A stretch of 42,653 bases of DNA from Bacillota bacterium (GCA_023412275.1 JAEYNY010000025.1:1-42653); one strand, 5' to 3'; shown: positions 1 through 8,265, counted from the stretch's first letter. Notes: generated by a model not told the origin, from the sequence alone. A program made the numbers and translations.

Positions 1-403
1 CCATGACCCAATCGTATTCAGAACCTTTGTTGTTCAGCTTATTTAAAATTACTTTGTCTCCCGGTTCAATTTCTTTTTGTGAACCACCTGAAAATGGATC
101 TATGGTTTGAAGAGCTTTAATCTGCATGCCTTTGTTTTTACCGGATAAAAGTTTTGCAGAAAAAGCAATATCTTTACCTTCATTTGGGCTGTCTCCGCCA
201 AGGTTATATTGGGTTTTACTTGTTTTGATTATCTTAATAACACTTGCACTCTGGGCTTCAACACCATCAACACCTTTTAACATATCAAGATTGTTGGTGG
301 TAACCCTATTTCCTATGTATAACAGTAGTATGGAAATAACAATTGTAGAGATGTATATGAGAGTTTTTTTGTTTATGAGCTTTTTTATGTAGTGTGCTTC
401 CAT
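1..403 (-). CDS. YibE/F-like membrane protein, N-terminal part (cut by window edge)
   Basis: The reading frame opens at the ATG complementary to 401-403, preceded by an AGAGGAG ribosome binding site, and runs off the left edge after about 134 codons. The visible part has a Lys-rich N-terminus (MEAHYIKKLINKK), one hydrophobic segment at about residues 14-32, then a soluble extracytoplasmic region with small-domain strands (about 45-134). This matches the N-terminus of YibE/F-like proteins of Firmicutes, which continue into a multi-pass permease-like membrane domain; their function is unknown. The membrane domain is outside the window, so the family call rests on the N-terminal pattern only. 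It lies 12 bp after the DMT-type gene on the same strand and is probably co-transcribed with it. Confidence 0.65.
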   Translation of the reverse strand, partial: MEAHYIKKLINKKTLIYISTIVISILLLYIGNRVTTNNLDMLKGVDGVEAQSASVIKIIKTSKTQYNLGGDSPNEGKDIAFSAKLLSGKNKGMQIKALQTIDPFSGGSQKEIEPGDKVILNKLNNKGSEYDWVM

Positions 404-415
404 ATAATTCTCCTC

Positions 416-769
416 TTAGAACTTTTTAAAGGCAAAGAAAACTGCACCTAAAATACATATAAACGATAAGATATAATTGAGTTTAAAGCTTTCTTTCAGA
501 TAAAGTACTGAAAAAACACCGAAAACTACCAGTGTAATGGCTTCCTGTACAATTTTAAGCTGAGCTGTGTCAAAGTTTTTTGATGCTAGCCTGTTAGCGG
601 GTATCATAAAGCAGTATTCAAAAAATGCTATTCCCCAGCTTATTAATATAATAAGAGGAAGAGGGGCTGAACCACTTTTAAATTTAAGATTACCGTACCA
701 CGCAAATGTCATAAAAATATTTGAAACTACTAAAAGTAAAAAAGGCCAAAATTTAATAATTGAATACAT
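416..769 (-). CDS. DMT-type small membrane protein, DUF486 family
   Basis: A 117-residue hydrophobic protein with four predicted membrane segments (about residues 5-25, 37-57, 70-90 and 96-115). The order of hydrophobic blocks, the FAWYGNLKF stretch after the first helix and the closing ILGAVFFAFKKF match the DUF486/COG3169 family, distant relatives of drug/metabolite (DMT/EmrE-like) transporters. Family members are about 110-120 residues, so it appears complete. No substrate is known for the family. It is the first gene of a probable two-gene unit with the YibE/F-like gene. The Shine-Dalgarno sequence is weak (GGGG about 9 bases upstream). Confidence 0.8.
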   Translation of the reverse strand: MYSIIKFWPFLLLVVSNIFMTFAWYGNLKFKSGSAPLPLIILISWGIAFFEYCFMIPANRLASKNFDTAQLKIVQEAITLVVFGVFSVLYLKESFKLNYILSFICILGAVFFAFKKF

Positions 770-886
770 ATCTAAAACCCCGCTAATATTATGCTTTTAT
801 AGTACATGCATAAATAACATTATAGTCTATTATTAATAATTTTCAACAGTCAGTGTCATCTTTGTTCTATTAAAATGACAATAAGA

Positions 887-914
887 TTGAAAATTTTAAC
901 ATAATTAGTATAAT
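887..914 (+). promoter_or_regulatory. candidate SigA promoter of the GGDEF-EAL gene
   Basis: TTGAAA at 887-892 and a perfect TATAAT at 909-914 with a 16-bp spacer, about 100 bases upstream of the GGDEF-EAL start. The untranslated leader contains the small dyad CAGCAGCCGGGTGCTG near 973-988. I looked for a c-di-GMP riboswitch here and saw none. Confidence 0.5.
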
Positions 915-1013
915 ATTAGTATGGTATTATATATTTACCGGCAAGTGTTGTATAAAAAATATAGAGAATAGCCAGCAGCCGGGTGCTGATATATAAGGGC
1001 TTGAGGTAGTATA

Positions 1014-3584
1014 ATGACATTAAAAAATGTAAAAAAGGTTATTTTGGCAGGCTTTGCAGTTGTGGTTTTTCTATTGTTTTTTGGAAGTACGTTTGTAGAA
1101 GCAGTTAATAATAAAGTAATAGAGGATGTTCAGCCGAAAAAAAATATCTTGATACTGCATTCGTATAATGAAGGCTTGGCATGGACAAGTGATCAGAATA
1201 CCGGAATAATTGAAACTATTGAAAAAGAATATCCAAACACAAGTACATATGTAGAATATATGGATTGGAAGAATTATCCCACCGCTAGTATACTATCTTA
1301 TTTGACTGACTACTTTGAATTCAAATACAAACATAAACGTATTGATCTTATAATTACTACTGACGATGCAGCTTTTAAATTTGCTTTACTCAACAGAAAA
1401 CAAATATTTTCAGATGCACCTATTGTTTTTTCAGGAGTCAACCAGGAAAATATTTCAGAAATTGCCGGGAGTTATAAAAATTACACCGGAGTTATAGAAA
1501 ACATAGATCCTACTGAAACTTTAAGAATAGCTTTGAGAATAAATCCTCACATAAAGAAAGTTTATGTGGTGTTTGATAATTCAGAAAGTGGTTTGTCAAC
1601 GGGTAGCCTGGTAATGGATAAGGTCCAGCAAATGAATCTGGAACCCGTACCAATGAATAGAATGAGTTTCCATGAGCTTTTACAAGAAGTAAGTAAACTA
1701 GATAATACAAGTATTGTATTTTTTGCAACTTACTACAGTGATGGAAATGGAAAAATGTTGGAGTTTAATCTGGCATCAAGAGAAATAAGCAAGTACAGTA
1801 GCGTACCTTTATATCATCAATATGACTTTGGATTGAATAAGGGGGCCTTCGGCGGAGAAATGTTAAGTGGCCGGTTGTGTGGAAACTACGCGGCAAAACT
1901 CGCTGTGAGGATATTAGAAGGAGAATCTGCTTCAGATATAAAGGTTATATCACCTAAAGCAACAAGAGTAGTTTTTGACTATGAACAGATGAAACGTTTT
2001 GAAGTCCCCGTTTGGAAACTGCCTAAATCTGCTGAAATAATAAATAAGCCATTTTCTTTTTTTGAAACTTACAAGCGGTTGGTTTTGTGTGTGATAGGTG
2101 CTTTTGCGGTACTAACAGTGTTTTTAATTATTTTATTGGTATATATAAGGAAAATTAAAAATATTCGTAAGCAATTATATCTGAGCAACGAGGAACTCAC
2201 ACAGACATATGAAGAATTGGTTGCCTCAGATGAGGAATTGAAGAATCAACTGGATGAAATCCGCTCCATACAAAAAAGTCTGTCCCAAAGCGAAGAGAAG
2301 TACACTTTTCTGGCACTGCATGACGTCCTCACTGGCCTTCCCAACAGACGTTCTCTGATAGGGGATTCAAACATTCTTTTGTCCGGTAGTTCAGAAAAAA
2401 AGCTTGCATTACTTTATATTGATATGGATAATTTTAAATACATCAACGATACAATGGGACACGAATTTGGTGATGAACTAATAAACAAAGCAAGCCAAAG
2501 ACTTAAAACGGCTCTAAAAGATCTCGGGACACTGTACCGTCTGGGCGGTGATGAATTTATCCTGCTTATACATGATATAGAAAACAAGTTTGAGGCAGAA
2601 GAGTTTATGTGTCAGGTTCTTCAAAGTTTCAAGGACGAATTTGAAATCAGAAACAGCGTACTTCATATCACGTTCAGTATTGGAGCAGCACTATATCCTG
2701 ACCACGGGAACAGTATAGAGGATTTAATAAAATGTGCAGATATAGCAATGTACAAGGCCAAAGAACAGGGCAAAAACAGGTATGTGCTTTACGATAAGGA
2801 CATGGATAAGGCTTTTTCCGAAAGAATGATTATAGAAAAGCTATTGCACACAGCTATGGAAAAGAATGAATTTGAGGTATATTACCAGCCTCAGTTTGAT
2901 TTGGAGACACAAAAAGTGACTGGCCTTGAGGCTCTCCTCAGATGGAAGAGTTCGGAACTTGGAAATGTTTCACCTATGAAATTTATTCAGGTTGCGGAAG
3001 ATACACATTTAATTATCCCTCTGGGAGAATGGGTACTCAATCAGGCTTGTGCATTTATTAAGGAGCTGCATGATAAGGGTTTAAAAGATTTGACCGTATC
3101 AGTAAATATATCAACAATACAAATTCTCCAGTCAGGCTTTACACGTAAGATAATAGATATAATAAACAGCTATAAGCTGAACCCTGAATGCCTTGAATTG
3201 GAGATTACCGAAACTATTTTGATTGAATCATTTTCTACTGTTTTCAGAAAGTTAAACAAATTGAAAAAAATGGGTATAAGAATTGCCTTGGATGATTTTG
3301 GTAAGGGGTATTCTTCGTTAAATTATTTAAAACAGCTTCCAATATCAACGCTGAAAATTGATAAATCCTTCATCGATAGTGTTTCAATAAACGAGGAGGG
3401 AAGGACTATCACTCGTCACATAATAACACTGGGAAGATCCTTAGGAATGACTATAATTGCCGAAGGAGTAGAATATACTGAACAACTGGAATACCTGAAA
3501 AAATATCACTGTGACAGGATTCAGGGTTATCTGTTCTCAAAGCCTTTGCCCGGAGAGGATGTAAAAAAACTGTTGAAGGTGTAA
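1014..3584 (+). CDS. membrane-bound GGDEF-EAL c-di-GMP enzyme with periplasmic-binding-like sensor
   Basis: 856 residues. An N-terminal signal anchor (about 8-30) leads into an ABC_sub_bind-type extracytoplasmic domain (about 40-335), a second membrane helix (about 355-380), a short coiled coil (385-430), a GGDEF domain (about 435-595) and an EAL domain (about 605-855). The diguanylate cyclase motif RLGGDEF is intact at 509-515. The RxxD product-inhibition site that should sit five residues before it reads KDLG, so feedback inhibition is probably lost. The EAL domain keeps EAL at 639-641, DDFGKGYSSL, the KIDKSF lysine and EGVE, so phosphodiesterase activity is plausible. Inferred role: turnover of cyclic di-GMP in response to an extracellular small ligand. 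Which activity dominates cannot be read from sequence. Start ATG with GAGGTAG upstream. It stands alone between a promoter and a terminator. Confidence 0.92.
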   Translation: MTLKNVKKVILAGFAVVVFLLFFGSTFVEAVNNKVIEDVQPKKNILILHSYNEGLAWTSDQNTGIIETIEKEYPNTSTYVEYMDWKNYPTASILSYLTDYFEFKYKHKRIDLIITTDDAAFKFALLNRKQIFSDAPIVFSGVNQENISEIAGSYKNYTGVIENIDPTETLRIALRINPHIKKVYVVFDNSESGLSTGSLVMDKVQQMNLEPVPMNRMSFHELLQEVSKLDNTSIVFFATYYSDGNGKMLEFNLASREISKYSSVPLYHQYDFGLNKGAFGGEMLSGRLCGNYAAKLAVRILEGESASDIKVISPKATRVVFDYEQMKRFEVPVWKLPKSAEIINKPFSFFETYKRLVLCVIGAFAVLTVFLIILLVYIRKIKNIRKQLYLSNEELTQTYEELVASDEELKNQLDEIRSIQKSLSQSEEKYTFLALHDVLTGLPNRRSLIGDSNILLSGSSEKKLALLYIDMDNFKYINDTMGHEFGDELINKASQRLKTALKDLGTLYRLGGDEFILLIHDIENKFEAEEFMCQVLQSFKDEFEIRNSVLHITFSIGAALYPDHGNSIEDLIKCADIAMYKAKEQGKNRYVLYDKDMDKAFSERMIIEKLLHTAMEKNEFEVYYQPQFDLETQKVTGLEALLRWKSSELGNVSPMKFIQVAEDTHLIIPLGEWVLNQACAFIKELHDKGLKDLTVSVNISTIQILQSGFTRKIIDIINSYKLNPECLELEITETILIESFSTVFRKLNKLKKMGIRIALDDFGKGYSSLNYLKQLPISTLKIDKSFIDSVSINEEGRTITRHIITLGRSLGMTIIAEGVEYTEQLEYLKKYHCDRIQGYLFSKPLPGEDVKKLLKV

Positions 3585-3603
3585 TTATTGAATTAGCTTT
3601 ATG

Positions 3604-3650
3604 ACGACCATGTTAACCCGTGAAATACGGTTTTTCATGGTCGTTTTATC
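3604..3650 (+). terminator. rho-independent terminator after the GGDEF-EAL gene
   Basis: ACGACCATG (3604-3612) pairs with CATGGTCGT (3636-3644), with an inner CCGT/ACGG pair, followed by TTTTATC. Confidence 0.85.
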
Positions 3651-3667
3651 TTTGATTGGCCAACTTC

Positions 3668-3695
3668 TTGACTTATTTCATTTAATTGGTATAAT
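3668..3695 (+). promoter_or_regulatory. SigA promoter of the DUF134-mrp operon
   Basis: TTGACT (3668-3673), 16-bp spacer, perfect TATAAT (3690-3695). The -10 box lies inside the left arm of the 34-bp palindrome at 3691-3724, so a protein bound there would block RNA polymerase. Confidence 0.8.
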
Positions 3696-3724
3696 AATTA
3701 TGTGCATATGCACATAATTATTAT
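3691..3724. promoter_or_regulatory. perfect 34-bp palindrome, probable operator of the DUF134-mrp operon
   Basis: All 17 base pairs of the inverted repeat match, centred between 3707 and 3708, with the GC-containing core TGTGCATATGCACA flanked by ATAATTAT arms. It starts in the -10 box and ends one base before the ribosome binding site of the DUF134 gene. Position and symmetry fit a repressor site for a dimeric DNA-binding protein. The first gene of the operon encodes an HTH protein, so autoregulation is the simplest inference. A hairpin role in mRNA is a less likely alternative. Confidence 0.75.
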
Positions 3725-3736
3725 GAGGTGAAATTA

Positions 3737-4120
3737 ATGCCAAGACCCAAAAAATGTAGAAGGGTTGGTTTTATACCCGGTAATGCGTGCTTTCATCCCG
3801 AAATCAAAAGTCAGGTTCAGGTTGTTCTGAGTATTGAGGAGGTTGAAGCCATCAGACTTGCAGACTATCTGGAAATCGGTCAGGATGAGGCCGCAGATAG
3901 TATGAATGTTTCCAGAGGAACTTTTCAGCGTATAATAAATTCTGCAAGGAAAAAGACGGCAGATGCATTGGTGCATGGGAAGACTATCCGGATAGACGGG
4001 GGTAATTATCAGGTAGAGTCAGGTAGAAGTTGCTGCAGGAGACAAAGTGGGGAATGCAGCACAATAAACTGTGACAGGTGTGAGGGGTGTATGGACTGTC
4101 ACAAACCAACAAATATATGA
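3737..4120 (+). CDS. DUF134 family DNA-binding protein with Cys-rich tail
   Basis: 127 residues starting MPRPKKCRRVGF, with GAGGTG 7 bases upstream; a GTG nine bases earlier overlaps that site and is not preferred. The N-terminal MPRPKKCRR and the central LSIEEVEAIRLADYLE followed by a sigma-region-4-like helix-turn-helix (about 45-85) are typical of DUF134 (COG1342). The C-terminal 30 residues carry seven cysteines (CC, C, C, C, C, C spaced over about residues 99-121), suggesting a metal or Fe-S ligand set. Family function is not established. Next to a perfect palindrome and directly before an Mrp-type Fe-S carrier gene, a metal- or redox-sensing autoregulator is a reasonable inference. Its stop lies 13 bases before the next start. 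Confidence 0.85.
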   Translation: MPRPKKCRRVGFIPGNACFHPEIKSQVQVVLSIEEVEAIRLADYLEIGQDEAADSMNVSRGTFQRIINSARKKTADALVHGKTIRIDGGNYQVESGRSCCRRQSGECSTINCDRCEGCMDCHKPTNI

Positions 4121-4133
4121 CGAGGTGAATTAT

Positions 4134-5408
4134 ATGGTAGACAATGGATGCGGTTGTGGTGGAACAGATTGCGGATCAAGTGATTGCGGATCAAGTAATT
4201 GCGGAGGCAGTTGTCCTTCAGGCGGTGGCCGCCCACAAAACTTTTTGGAAAAGACTCATGAACTCAATTCAATTAAAAGAGTTATTGGGGTTGTAAGTGG
4301 CAAAGGTGGGGTAGGAAAATCTCTTGTAACTTCAACCTTATCGATAATGATGAGGAGAAAAGGTTATGAGGTAGGAGTGCTCGATGCAGATATTACAGGG
4401 CCTTCAATACCAAAAATATTCGGTATTAATCAAAAGGCACAGGGAAGCGAGTTGGGTATTTATCCCCAAACATCCCAAAATGGCATCAAGGTAATGTCAG
4501 TTAATCTTATGCTTGATCAGGACGATGCTCCGGTTATATGGAGAGGCCCAATTATAGCAGGAGTTGTAAAACAATTCTGGACCGATGTAATATGGGGAGA
4601 GGTGGACTATCTGTTTCTAGATATGCCGCCGGGAACAGGGGATGTTCCACTGACAGTTTTCCAATCAATTCCTTTAGATGGAATAGTTATTGTTACGTCT
4701 CCTCAGGATCTGGTTTCCATGATAGTTAAAAAGGCCTACAATATGGCAAGGGAAATGAATATTCCAATTCTGGGGATTGTTGAAAATATGAGCTATTTAA
4801 AATGTCCTGACTGCGGTAAGGAAATAAATATTTTCGGCAAAAGCAAAATCGATGAAATAGCAGCAGGCCTAGACCTCAAAGTACTGGGAAAAATGCCAAT
4901 AGATCCGTCTATTGCAGAATTATGTGACAAGGGTGAGCTTGAAAAAGTAAATCATGAACATTTGGAAGATGCTGTATCGTATATTGAAAATAAATTATCT
5001 GTTGGAAAGGGGAACGGGATAATGAAAATTGCAATAGCAACAGAAGGAAACAATATTTCCTCTCATTTTGGAAAATGTGAGCGTTTTACAGTAGTTGAAA
5101 TGGAGAATAAATCCATAAAAAGCAAGGAAGTAGTTAGTACAGAAGGAAATCAGCACGGACTTCTTCCGGGTTTTCTGGCTTCACTGGGCATAAAAACCGT
5201 AATAGCCGGAGGAATGGGAGATGGTGCAAGGCAGAAGCTTGAAGAAAATAATATACAGATTATATCGGGAATCAGTGGAAATATAGATGAAGCAGTACAG
5301 CTTTATATCGATGGGAAGCTGAAATCAGCAAGTTCCGGATGTTCAGGTCATGAACATTCACATGAACATAATCACGGTGAGGGCGGTTGTAGCTGCGGAA
5401 ACCATTAA
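4134..5408 (+). CDS. Mrp/NBP35-type Fe-S carrier ATPase fused to a NifX-like (dinitrogenase Fe-Mo cofactor) domain
   Basis: 424 residues from the ATG preceded by GAGGTG at 4122-4127. Residues 1-27 are a Gly/Ser/Cys tail with six cysteines and DCGSS repeats. Residues about 48-290 are an Mrp ATPase: deviant Walker A GKGGVGKS at 56-63, DADITGPSIP, and the CxxC at C224/C227 that in Mrp/ApbC bridges a 4Fe-4S cluster at the dimer interface. Residues 297-424 form a NifX/NafY-like domain beginning MKIAIATEGNNISSHFGKC and ending in a His/Cys-rich tail (GHEHSHEHNHGEGG). The family loads and transfers Fe-S clusters in the cytoplasm. The junction keeps an ATG at 5022 with AAAGGGGAA before it, so the NifX part might also be translated separately. 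It is operonic with the DUF134 gene and closed by a strong terminator. Confidence 0.92.
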   Translation: MVDNGCGCGGTDCGSSDCGSSNCGGSCPSGGGRPQNFLEKTHELNSIKRVIGVVSGKGGVGKSLVTSTLSIMMRRKGYEVGVLDADITGPSIPKIFGINQKAQGSELGIYPQTSQNGIKVMSVNLMLDQDDAPVIWRGPIIAGVVKQFWTDVIWGEVDYLFLDMPPGTGDVPLTVFQSIPLDGIVIVTSPQDLVSMIVKKAYNMAREMNIPILGIVENMSYLKCPDCGKEINIFGKSKIDEIAAGLDLKVLGKMPIDPSIAELCDKGELEKVNHEHLEDAVSYIENKLSVGKGNGIMKIAIATEGNNISSHFGKCERFTVVEMENKSIKSKEVVSTEGNQHGLLPGFLASLGIKTVIAGGMGDGARQKLEENNIQIISGISGNIDEAVQLYIDGKLKSASSGCSGHEHSHEHNHGEGGCSCGNH

Positions 5409-5417
5409 ATTTAAGAT

Positions 5418-5470
5418 AAAAAGCATAATAACCTTGGAATTTATCTTTCCTCGGTTATTATGCTTTTTTT
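5418..5470. terminator. bidirectional rho-independent terminator
   Basis: A perfect 16-bp stem: AAAAAGCATAATAACC (5418-5433) pairs with GGTTATTATGCTTTTT (5453-5468), flanked by A and T runs, between two convergent genes. It can stop transcription from both sides. Confidence 0.93.
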
Positions 5471-5475
5471 ATATA

Positions 5476-6483
5476 TTATATCTGACCCGTCATAAACTGA
5501 ACTCCAATACTGACGACTGTTACCGTAAACCATACCAGTAACCCCAGAAGAAGTGGTTTTAAACCGGTTTTTAGCATTTCTTTAAAATTTGCATTTAATC
5601 CTACAGCTGATAAAGCCATGACAATAAAAAACTTACCAGTTCCTGAAAGAAATGAAACTGCCCAACTGTTGAATACCCCAAGGGTGTTTAACAGTGATGC
5701 AGCCAGAAATCCGGCGATAAACCATGGAAAAATACGCTTGAAACTGTAAGAAACAGTATCGTCCTGTTTTGCAGCTTTTCTTTTTCTAATTATTGTAACT
5801 GCGGCATAAATCAATGATATTGGTATAATCATTGTAGTACGGGTCAACTTTACTATTGTTGCATATGCTCCCGCTGCATTGCTGTAAGCATAACCTGCTG
5901 CTACAACAGAAGAAGTATCATTTATTGCTGTTCCCGCCCACAAACCAAAGGCTGTATCGGAAAAGCCCAATAAATGTCCAAGTGGAGGGAAGATTAAGAC
6001 AGCTAAAATATTAAAGAAAAAAATAGTTGATATGGAATATGCAACTTCCTTTTCTTCGGCTTCTATTATTGGAGATACCGCAGCTATAGCTGAGCCGCCG
6101 CAAATGGCTGTTCCAACTCCTATTAGACTTGTAAGATTAAACGGTACCTTAAGGAGTTTACCGAAGCCATAGGCCGATATAAAAGCAAATGAAAGGGTAA
6201 ACAACATTACATATAAGGATTCAAGACCTGTCTTCCATACTTGCGTGAGACTCAATCCCGTTCCAAGCAAAATAATAGCATATTGAAGAATTTTTTTTGA
6301 CGTAAATTTAACACCGTTAACTGACCATGAAGGTTTTCCAATTGTGTTGTTAATTATTATACCCAATAGTATTCCGAAAACCGGGCCTCCTATAATCGGG
6401 AATATGCTTCCCAGCCAAGTGGCAGCAAGTGCTATGACCAACGCCAGTAGTATTCCGGCAGTATTTTTTCTTATCCATACCAT
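5476..6483 (-). CDS. YeiH/UPF0324-type putative sulfate exporter family transporter
   Basis: 335 residues with about ten hydrophobic segments. The pattern fits the YeiH family (PF03601): IIGGPVFGILLGIIINN near the N-terminus, ILLGTGLSLTQV, GTAICGGSAIAAVSPII, AGTAINDTSSVVAAGYAYS and the ending LLVWFTVTVVSIGVQFMTG. Family members average 330-350 residues, so the gene is complete. The ATG at 6483 is chosen because GGAGG sits 8 bases upstream; an in-frame TTG at 6498 would lie over that site. Transport of sulfite, sulfonate or a related anion is suggested for the family but not proven. It is divergent from a LysR gene, an arrangement also known for E. coli yeiE-yeiH, so that regulator probably controls it. 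Confidence 0.88.
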   Translation of the reverse strand: MVWIRKNTAGILLALVIALAATWLGSIFPIIGGPVFGILLGIIINNTIGKPSWSVNGVKFTSKKILQYAIILLGTGLSLTQVWKTGLESLYVMLFTLSFAFISAYGFGKLLKVPFNLTSLIGVGTAICGGSAIAAVSPIIEAEEKEVAYSISTIFFFNILAVLIFPPLGHLLGFSDTAFGLWAGTAINDTSSVVAAGYAYSNAAGAYATIVKLTRTTMIIPISLIYAAVTIIRKRKAAKQDDTVSYSFKRIFPWFIAGFLAASLLNTLGVFNSWAVSFLSGTGKFFIVMALSAVGLNANFKEMLKTGLKPLLLGLLVWFTVTVVSIGVQFMTGQI

Positions 6484-6559
6484 ATTTAATTCCTCCAAAT
6501 TTGTGATATGTTTATTTTAATATTACATATGCATAAATACAAATTATGATTTATTATAT

Positions 6560-6582
6560 ATCTATAAGAAATATTTATAGAT
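6560..6582. promoter_or_regulatory. candidate LysR operator between the divergent YeiH-type and LysR genes
   Basis: ATCTATAA (6560-6567) and its exact complement TTATAGAT (6575-6582), separated by 7 bp, form an AT-rich dyad that contains T-N11-A spacings as LysR proteins prefer. It lies 22 bases before the LysR start and 76 bases from the transporter start. Confidence 0.5.
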
Positions 6583-6604
6583 TGTTGGTGTATGGAGGTT
6601 ATAT

Positions 6605-7504
6605 ATGATAGACCCTAAAATAACTACTTTTATTTGGGCGGCAAAACTGAACAGCTTTACTAAAGCCGCTGAAATGCTTAATTTAACACAGCCGGCAGTT
6701 ACACAGCATATCAAGCAACTGGAGGGATACTATAAGGTTAAATTGTTTAAAAAAGTAGGAAGACAGATATACCTGACAGAGGAAGGAGAGCTTCTATTAA
6801 AATATGCAAAAGAGATTGAGGCCAATTCATTGTTTATAGAAAGAACCTTGAATAACAAATCCGCACTAAACAAGCGATACAATGTCGGAACCACTCTCAC
6901 AATTGGTGAATTTGTACTTCCGGATATGCTGGGACAGTATAAAAGACAGCACGAAAACATTGACGTTATAGTTCATGTTCACAATACCGATGAAAATTTG
7001 AAAAGGCTTACCAGTGGGGAACTTGATTTGAGCATAGTTGAAGGGCTTTTTGACAAAAACAGATTCAAGTATAAAAAAATGAGGGATGATGAGTTGGTTC
7101 TTGTAGCCTCCCCTGTAAGCGATTTTGCAAGAAAGGAGGAAGTAAGTCTTGAAGATGTTGCATATAGCGGAAAGCTCATTTTGAGAGAAAAGGGAAGCGG
7201 AACAAGAATGGTATTTGAAAACAAAATGTCAGATATGGGACTTAGTCTTACTGATTTAAAGGTTTACATGGAGGTCGGAAGTATAGGTGCCATCAAATCG
7301 TTGGTTCAGGCCAATCTGGGATATACGGTAGTTTCAATGGAAGCGGTTAGAAAAGAAGTGATGGATGGAACACTGGTTATAGTACCTATACAAGGATTAA
7401 AAATCATGAGGGAATTTAATTTTATATATATGAATATGAGTCAAAATTCATTTATACAGGAATTCATGGAATACATTATGAATTTTGGAGATACAGTTAA
7501 ATAA
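6605..7504 (+). CDS. LysR family transcriptional regulator
   Basis: 299 residues, the usual LysR length. The N-terminal winged HTH (about 5-65) contains the family signature SFTKAAEMLNLTQPAVTQHIKQLE and RQIYLTEEGELLL. Residues about 90-295 are a LysR substrate-binding domain (TIGEFVLPDML, LDLSIVEG, VGSIGAIKSLVQANLGYTVV). The overall pattern resembles the CysL/YeiE group linked to sulfur metabolism. TATGGAGGT supplies the ribosome binding site. It probably autoregulates and controls the divergent YeiH-type transporter through the dyad at 6560-6582. The inducer is unknown; sulfite or a sulfur compound is an inference from the neighbour only. Confidence 0.93.
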   Translation: MIDPKITTFIWAAKLNSFTKAAEMLNLTQPAVTQHIKQLEGYYKVKLFKKVGRQIYLTEEGELLLKYAKEIEANSLFIERTLNNKSALNKRYNVGTTLTIGEFVLPDMLGQYKRQHENIDVIVHVHNTDENLKRLTSGELDLSIVEGLFDKNRFKYKKMRDDELVLVASPVSDFARKEEVSLEDVAYSGKLILREKGSGTRMVFENKMSDMGLSLTDLKVYMEVGSIGAIKSLVQANLGYTVVSMEAVRKEVMDGTLVIVPIQGLKIMREFNFIYMNMSQNSFIQEFMEYIMNFGDTVK

Positions 7505-7541
7505 ATGCATATTAATATATCGTAATATTTAAATATATAGA

Positions 7542-7570
7542 TTGACAACAAATAAGTGTTTTAATATAAT
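7542..7570 (+). promoter_or_regulatory. consensus SigA promoter of the polyferredoxin operon
   Basis: Perfect TTGACA (7542-7547) and perfect TATAAT (7565-7570) with a 17-bp spacer, giving a leader of about 40 bases before the polyferredoxin start. This separates it transcriptionally from the LysR gene. Confidence 0.88.
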
Positions 7571-7614
7571 AAGTATATCCTCGAGGTGCACAAAATTTAT
7601 ATAAGGAGTAAAAG

Positions 7615-8265
7615 ATGAACACAATAAAAAGTTTTGTACACAAATGGGTATGGTTGATGCTTATTGTCTTTTGTATTGGGGGTCTGATATATCCCAAGGT
7701 AGGCATTGCCGCAATAATATGTATGCTGGCTCCTGTAGTGGTATCAATCTTCAAAGGAAGAATGTGGTGCGGCAATTTCTGCCCTAGAGGCAGTTTTAAT
7801 GATATACTTATTTCTAAAATAAGTCGTAATAAAAAAATTCCAAGGCTTATGAAAAATAAGTGGTTCAGATTGTTTTTCGTTGTGTTACTAATGGGGGCTT
7901 TTGGGGTTCAGTTATCATTTGCATGGGGTAATATGGTACAGGTTGGACAGGTGTTTGTAAGAATGATATTAATAACCACCGGCTTGTCTATAATACTAGG
8001 AGTTATTTACAGTCAAAGAGCATGGTGCGTTATTTGCCCAATGGGTACAATGGCATCTTTGGTTACTAAGGCTGGAAAAGGTTCAAAAGGTAAAAATGTA
8101 ACTTTTGATAAGCAAAGATGTGTTAGCTGCAATCTTTGTACAAAATCCTGCCCTATGGAAATAGATGTACTTAAATTCAGTAGTAAGGGAGAGGTTACAC
8201 ACCCTGACTGTCTGAAATGTGGTGAATGTGTAATAAAGTGCCCTAAAGACGCACTTGAAATATAA
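7615..8265 (+). CDS. membrane-associated 4Fe-4S protein (NapH/Fer4_5-like polyferredoxin)
   Basis: 216 residues. Three or four membrane segments (about 10-45, 80-105 and 110-130) carry two CP-type cysteine motifs on loops, WCGNFCPRG and WCVICPMG, as in NapH/CcoG/RdxA-like proteins. The C-terminus (about 160-216) is a two-cluster ferredoxin: CVSCNLCTKSCP and CLKCGECVIKCP. This architecture passes electrons between membrane and cytoplasmic redox partners. Start ATG with AAGGAG 6-7 bases upstream. The next gene, a C_GCAxxG_C_C redox protein, follows after 28 bp and is probably in the same transcript. The partner system cannot be named from sequence. Confidence 0.87.
   Translation: MNTIKSFVHKWVWLMLIVFCIGGLIYPKVGIAAIICMLAPVVVSIFKGRMWCGNFCPRGSFNDILISKISRNKKIPRLMKNKWFRLFFVVLLMGAFGVQLSFAWGNMVQVGQVFVRMILITTGLSIILGVIYSQRAWCVICPMGTMASLVTKAGKGSKGKNVTFDKQRCVSCNLCTKSCPMEIDVLKFSSKGEVTHPDCLKCGECVIKCPKDALEI

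Noticed and set aside
837..1013. Possible c-di-GMP riboswitch before the GGDEF-EAL gene
   Set aside because: The conserved GEMM-type core was not found; only a small CAGCAGCCGGGTGCTG dyad is present.
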